Positions 61,680-64,000 of a DNA stretch of 64,000 bases are shown here, one piece after another. The translations under genes and the position numbers were made by a program. Under the pieces are notes generated by a model. It saw only the letters and a list, made by a program, of their open reading frames with translations, ran no database searches and had not been told where the DNA came from. Position 1 is the stretch's first letter. The number at the start of each line of letters is the position of its first letter. Origin of the DNA: Bacillota bacterium (GTDB lineage Bacteria; Bacillota; Clostridia; Lachnospirales; Lachnospiraceae); assembly GCA_023398375.1 (NCBI GenBank), contig JAEWSH010000133.1, positions 1 through 64,000 of the forward strand. The letters are read 5' to 3'.

Positions 61680-62597
61680 ATGAGTGCGTTTTTACAAACA
61701 ATTTTAACACCGGAATTTGTATTTACTATTATTCGGGTTATGACCCCGATTTTATTCGCTGCACTATCATGTATGGTATTTACAAAAGGAGGTATAGATT
61801 CTATAGGTATTGAAGGTATTATGTTACTTTGTGCCATGTCAGGATCAGTAGGCAGTTATCTTACTCAAAGTGCATTTGGGGGTATTGTTGTTGCCATTTT
61901 AACTGGAATAGCCGTTGCTTATATTTTTGGATATGTGACATTGCAACTGCAAAGTATTGAAATATTAGCAGGTATTGCAATCAATACATTGGCAAGTGGT
62001 CTAACAATTTTTATTATTTATTATGTAGCTGGCGAAAAGGGTTCTACACAGAGTCTTGCAAGCCCGACAATTCCCAATATAAATATACCTGGACTCGAAA
62101 ATATACCTGTGTTAGGAGCTATTCTGTCAGGACATAATCTACTTACATATGTGGCTATTATTCTAACATTTGTATTGGCATTTATATTTTATAGAACTCC
62201 ACTGGGATTACGTATTCGGAGTGTAGGAGAAAACCCACAGGCAGCAGCTTCTGTTGGAATAAAAGTTATGAAATATAAGTACATTACTTTGACAATAGCG
62301 GGTACACTTGCAGGACTTGGCGGTGCTTTTATGTCAATGGGGTATGTATCATTTTTTTCTAAAGAAATGATAGCAGGTCGTGGATTTATTGGTATGGCTG
62401 CAGAAGCAATGGGGCAAGGTAATCCATTTGGAATTTTTGCTTCTTCTTGTTTATTTGGTTTGGCTGATTCATTGGCAACTCGATTACAAATGTTGAATTT
62501 TCCAGCGCAGCTGATACAGACAATTCCATATATTATTACAATCATAGCGATTTCTGTGTACTCCTACAAGAAACGCCGTTTATTAAGAAAATCATAG
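61680..62597 (+). CDS. Nucleoside ABC importer permease 2
   Basis: 305 residues from the ATG at 61680 (aggagg); one base after the previous stop. It has the same family as permease 1 (NupQ type): FTKGGIDSIGIEGIMLLCAM, LASGLTIFIIYYV and loop VGENPQAAASVGIKVMKYK. Helix pattern and EAA-like loop are intact. Confidence 0.93.
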   Translation: MSAFLQTILTPEFVFTIIRVMTPILFAALSCMVFTKGGIDSIGIEGIMLLCAMSGSVGSYLTQSAFGGIVVAILTGIAVAYIFGYVTLQLQSIEILAGIAINTLASGLTIFIIYYVAGEKGSTQSLASPTIPNINIPGLENIPVLGAILSGHNLLTYVAIILTFVLAFIFYRTPLGLRIRSVGENPQAAASVGIKVMKYKYITLTIAGTLAGLGGAFMSMGYVSFFSKEMIAGRGFIGMAAEAMGQGNPFGIFASSCLFGLADSLATRLQMLNFPAQLIQTIPYIITIIAISVYSYKKRRLLRKS

Positions 62598-62610
62598 GGG
62601 GATATTATAT

Positions 62611-64000
62611 ATGAATGCCGGAGAAAGAGAACTTCAATGGATAAGGACAGCACAACCTCCGTGTGTGGAAAACAGCTGTGAGGATAATTGGTTAAGATAT
62701 GTTGAAAATGGGCAGATGGCAGATGAAAAATTATTTAAGGATTGGATCAGTGCCGTACCAGGTTCACTGGCACCTTGTCACCTAGTGATTGCAGCGATTC
62801 AATGCATGAGGAATAAAGGTTATGATGTCCGTGAGGCAGAAAAATATATAGATGATGGATTAAGAGCTGCGGAAGAAAGAAATGGTGCGCTGCTTCAGGT
62901 TATAACAGCAAAAATATATCATTTACTTAATATTGCGCCCAAAGATTTGTCATCAGCTTACTGGAAGTATAAACAATATGCTACATGGGAAGAGGTTGAA
63001 ATGGATTGTTATTTCCCAGAGTATACTGTTGAGATTTCTGAAAAGGAATTGGAAGAATGTGTTCAAGCAGGCTGGTATGGACAGTTGATTGGAGGGGCAT
63101 TAGGAACTCAATTGGAAGGATATACAGCAGAAAATATAAAAAAGACATTTGGAAATGTGACAGGATATTTAAGAGAACCTGAGACCTATAATGATGATAT
63201 TACATATGAGTTGGCATTTCTGGCAGCATTTTTTGAAGAAGGCTATTGTGTTACTTCCGAGAAAATTGCTGAAAAGTGGTTGGAACTTATTGAAGATGGT
63301 TATTCAGCGGAAGAAATTGCGCTTAGAAATCTTCGAAATGGGTTAATTCCGCCGGAAAGTGGTACTTATGGAAATTATTATTCAGATTGGATCGGTGCAC
63401 AAATGCGGACAGCTATTCATGGTATGGTTGCACCGGGAAACCCTAAATTGGCGGCTATGATGGCAGCGAAGGACAGTATTATTTCTCATTCGAATAGTGG
63501 AATGATAGGTGGAATATTTAATGCTATACTTGTTTCATTAAGCTATGTTGAAAAAGAAATGAAGACATTAGTAATTAATACAATTGAATGTTTACCAAAA
63601 GAAAGTGAATTTTATTCAATTGTTAAGTATGCATTAGAGGTATGTAAAATAAACCCAGAATGGGAAAGTGCCTGGAAATTATGTGAGGAAAAGTTGAGAG
63701 ATTATAACTGGATTCATACATATCCAAATGCCGCGGCTGAAATTATTGCATTGTGGTATGGTGATAATGACTTCAATAAAACAGCTAATATTATAGCAAT
63801 GTTAGGGCAAGATGTTGATTGCACAGCAGCACCAGTGCTTAACGTATTAGGTGTGGCATATGGGATGTCACAGATAGATGAACATTGGATAAAACCTCTG
63901 GGAACAGAAATCTTAACTGTAATGCGAAAATATAAAAAATTTCAATTCTCTGAATTATGTGCAGTTACATTAAAAAGTATTCGAAATGCAGCTGAATATA
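62611..64000 (+). CDS. ADP-ribosylglycohydrolase-family protein (partial, runs off window)
   Basis: At least 463 residues, open to the window end. The first 150 residues are a helical N-terminal extension (begins MNAGERELQWIRTAQPP), followed by an ADP-ribosylglycohydrolase-type domain: QAGWYGQLIGGALGTQLEGY, YNDDITYELAFL (metal DD pair) and later AMLGQDVDCTAAPVLNVLG in place of the usual GGDTD. It ends the nucleoside importer operon, 13 bp after permease 2 with gggggat upstream. A role in cleaving an imported riboside is possible (inference). Confidence 0.82.
   Translation, partial: MNAGERELQWIRTAQPPCVENSCEDNWLRYVENGQMADEKLFKDWISAVPGSLAPCHLVIAAIQCMRNKGYDVREAEKYIDDGLRAAEERNGALLQVITAKIYHLLNIAPKDLSSAYWKYKQYATWEEVEMDCYFPEYTVEISEKELEECVQAGWYGQLIGGALGTQLEGYTAENIKKTFGNVTGYLREPETYNDDITYELAFLAAFFEEGYCVTSEKIAEKWLELIEDGYSAEEIALRNLRNGLIPPESGTYGNYYSDWIGAQMRTAIHGMVAPGNPKLAAMMAAKDSIISHSNSGMIGGIFNAILVSLSYVEKEMKTLVINTIECLPKESEFYSIVKYALEVCKINPEWESAWKLCEEKLRDYNWIHTYPNAAAEIIALWYGDNDFNKTANIIAMLGQDVDCTAAPVLNVLGVAYGMSQIDEHWIKPLGTEILTVMRKYKKFQFSELCAVTLKSIRNAAEY

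Overview
The window reads as chromosomal DNA of a low-GC Gram-positive anaerobe of the class Clostridia, most likely a Lachnospiraceae-type gut bacterium. The signs are AT-rich genes with strong AGGAGG-type ribosome binding sites, lipoprotein-based sugar importers that lack their own ATPase, a LysM/GH18 spore-type protein, a group IIC intron, and the rpsF-ssb-rpsR order. I cannot name the species.

Layout. 1-546 is the tail of an rRNA operon followed by tRNA-Asn, tRNA-Glu and tRNA-Cys. 689-13416 is a glycan-use locus: GH43 beta-xylosidase and AraC regulator on the minus strand, then a divergent operon of solute-binding protein, two permeases, a three-gene biosynthetic insert and a GH3 beta-xylosidase-type enzyme. 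The insert (7457-11173) encodes an adenylation-carrier didomain, a lysine 2,3-aminomutase-like radical SAM enzyme and a BtrH-like acyltransferase. It looks like a minimal pathway that makes, activates and transfers a beta-amino acid, probably beta-lysine. I regard it as the best candidate for an undescribed system. 13525-15592 holds a sirtuin, a DUF951 protein and the rpsF/ssb/rpsR operon.

15570-19445 is a decayed integrative element bounded by a 23-bp direct repeat of the rpsR 3' end. It keeps a frameshifted plasmid-type gene, a plausible replication origin (four ATTCAA iterons 31-32 bp apart, a perfect DnaA box, an AT-rich stretch), a PadR regulator with paired operators, an IS256 scrap and an integrase scrap. 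The remains of a second element lie directly behind it and carry a complete group IIC intron inserted just after a terminator.

21825-28878 is a second sugar ABC operon with two class II aldolases, an ADP-dependent phosphofructokinase/glucokinase-family kinase and an RpiR regulator. 30142-33964 (minus) is an antiterminator-controlled beta-glucoside-type PTS with an ADP-ribosylglycohydrolase-family protein. 35692-39174 is an unusual PTS phosphorelay (IIA, IIB, HPr, enzyme I) with no membrane IIC. It is joined to a soluble chemotaxis signalling protein and lies opposite an AraC regulator.

39293-56352 is mixed: a His-rich YmaF-like protein with long tandem repeats, an amino-acid permease, TetR with an MMPL exporter and a giant GLUG/coiled-coil surface protein, two unrecognised membrane proteins, a LysM/GH18 protein with a degraded active site, an AI-2E family transporter, and small enzymes. 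56556-64000 is a LacI-controlled BMP-type nucleoside ABC importer that ends in a second ADP-ribosylglycohydrolase-family gene cut off by the window edge.
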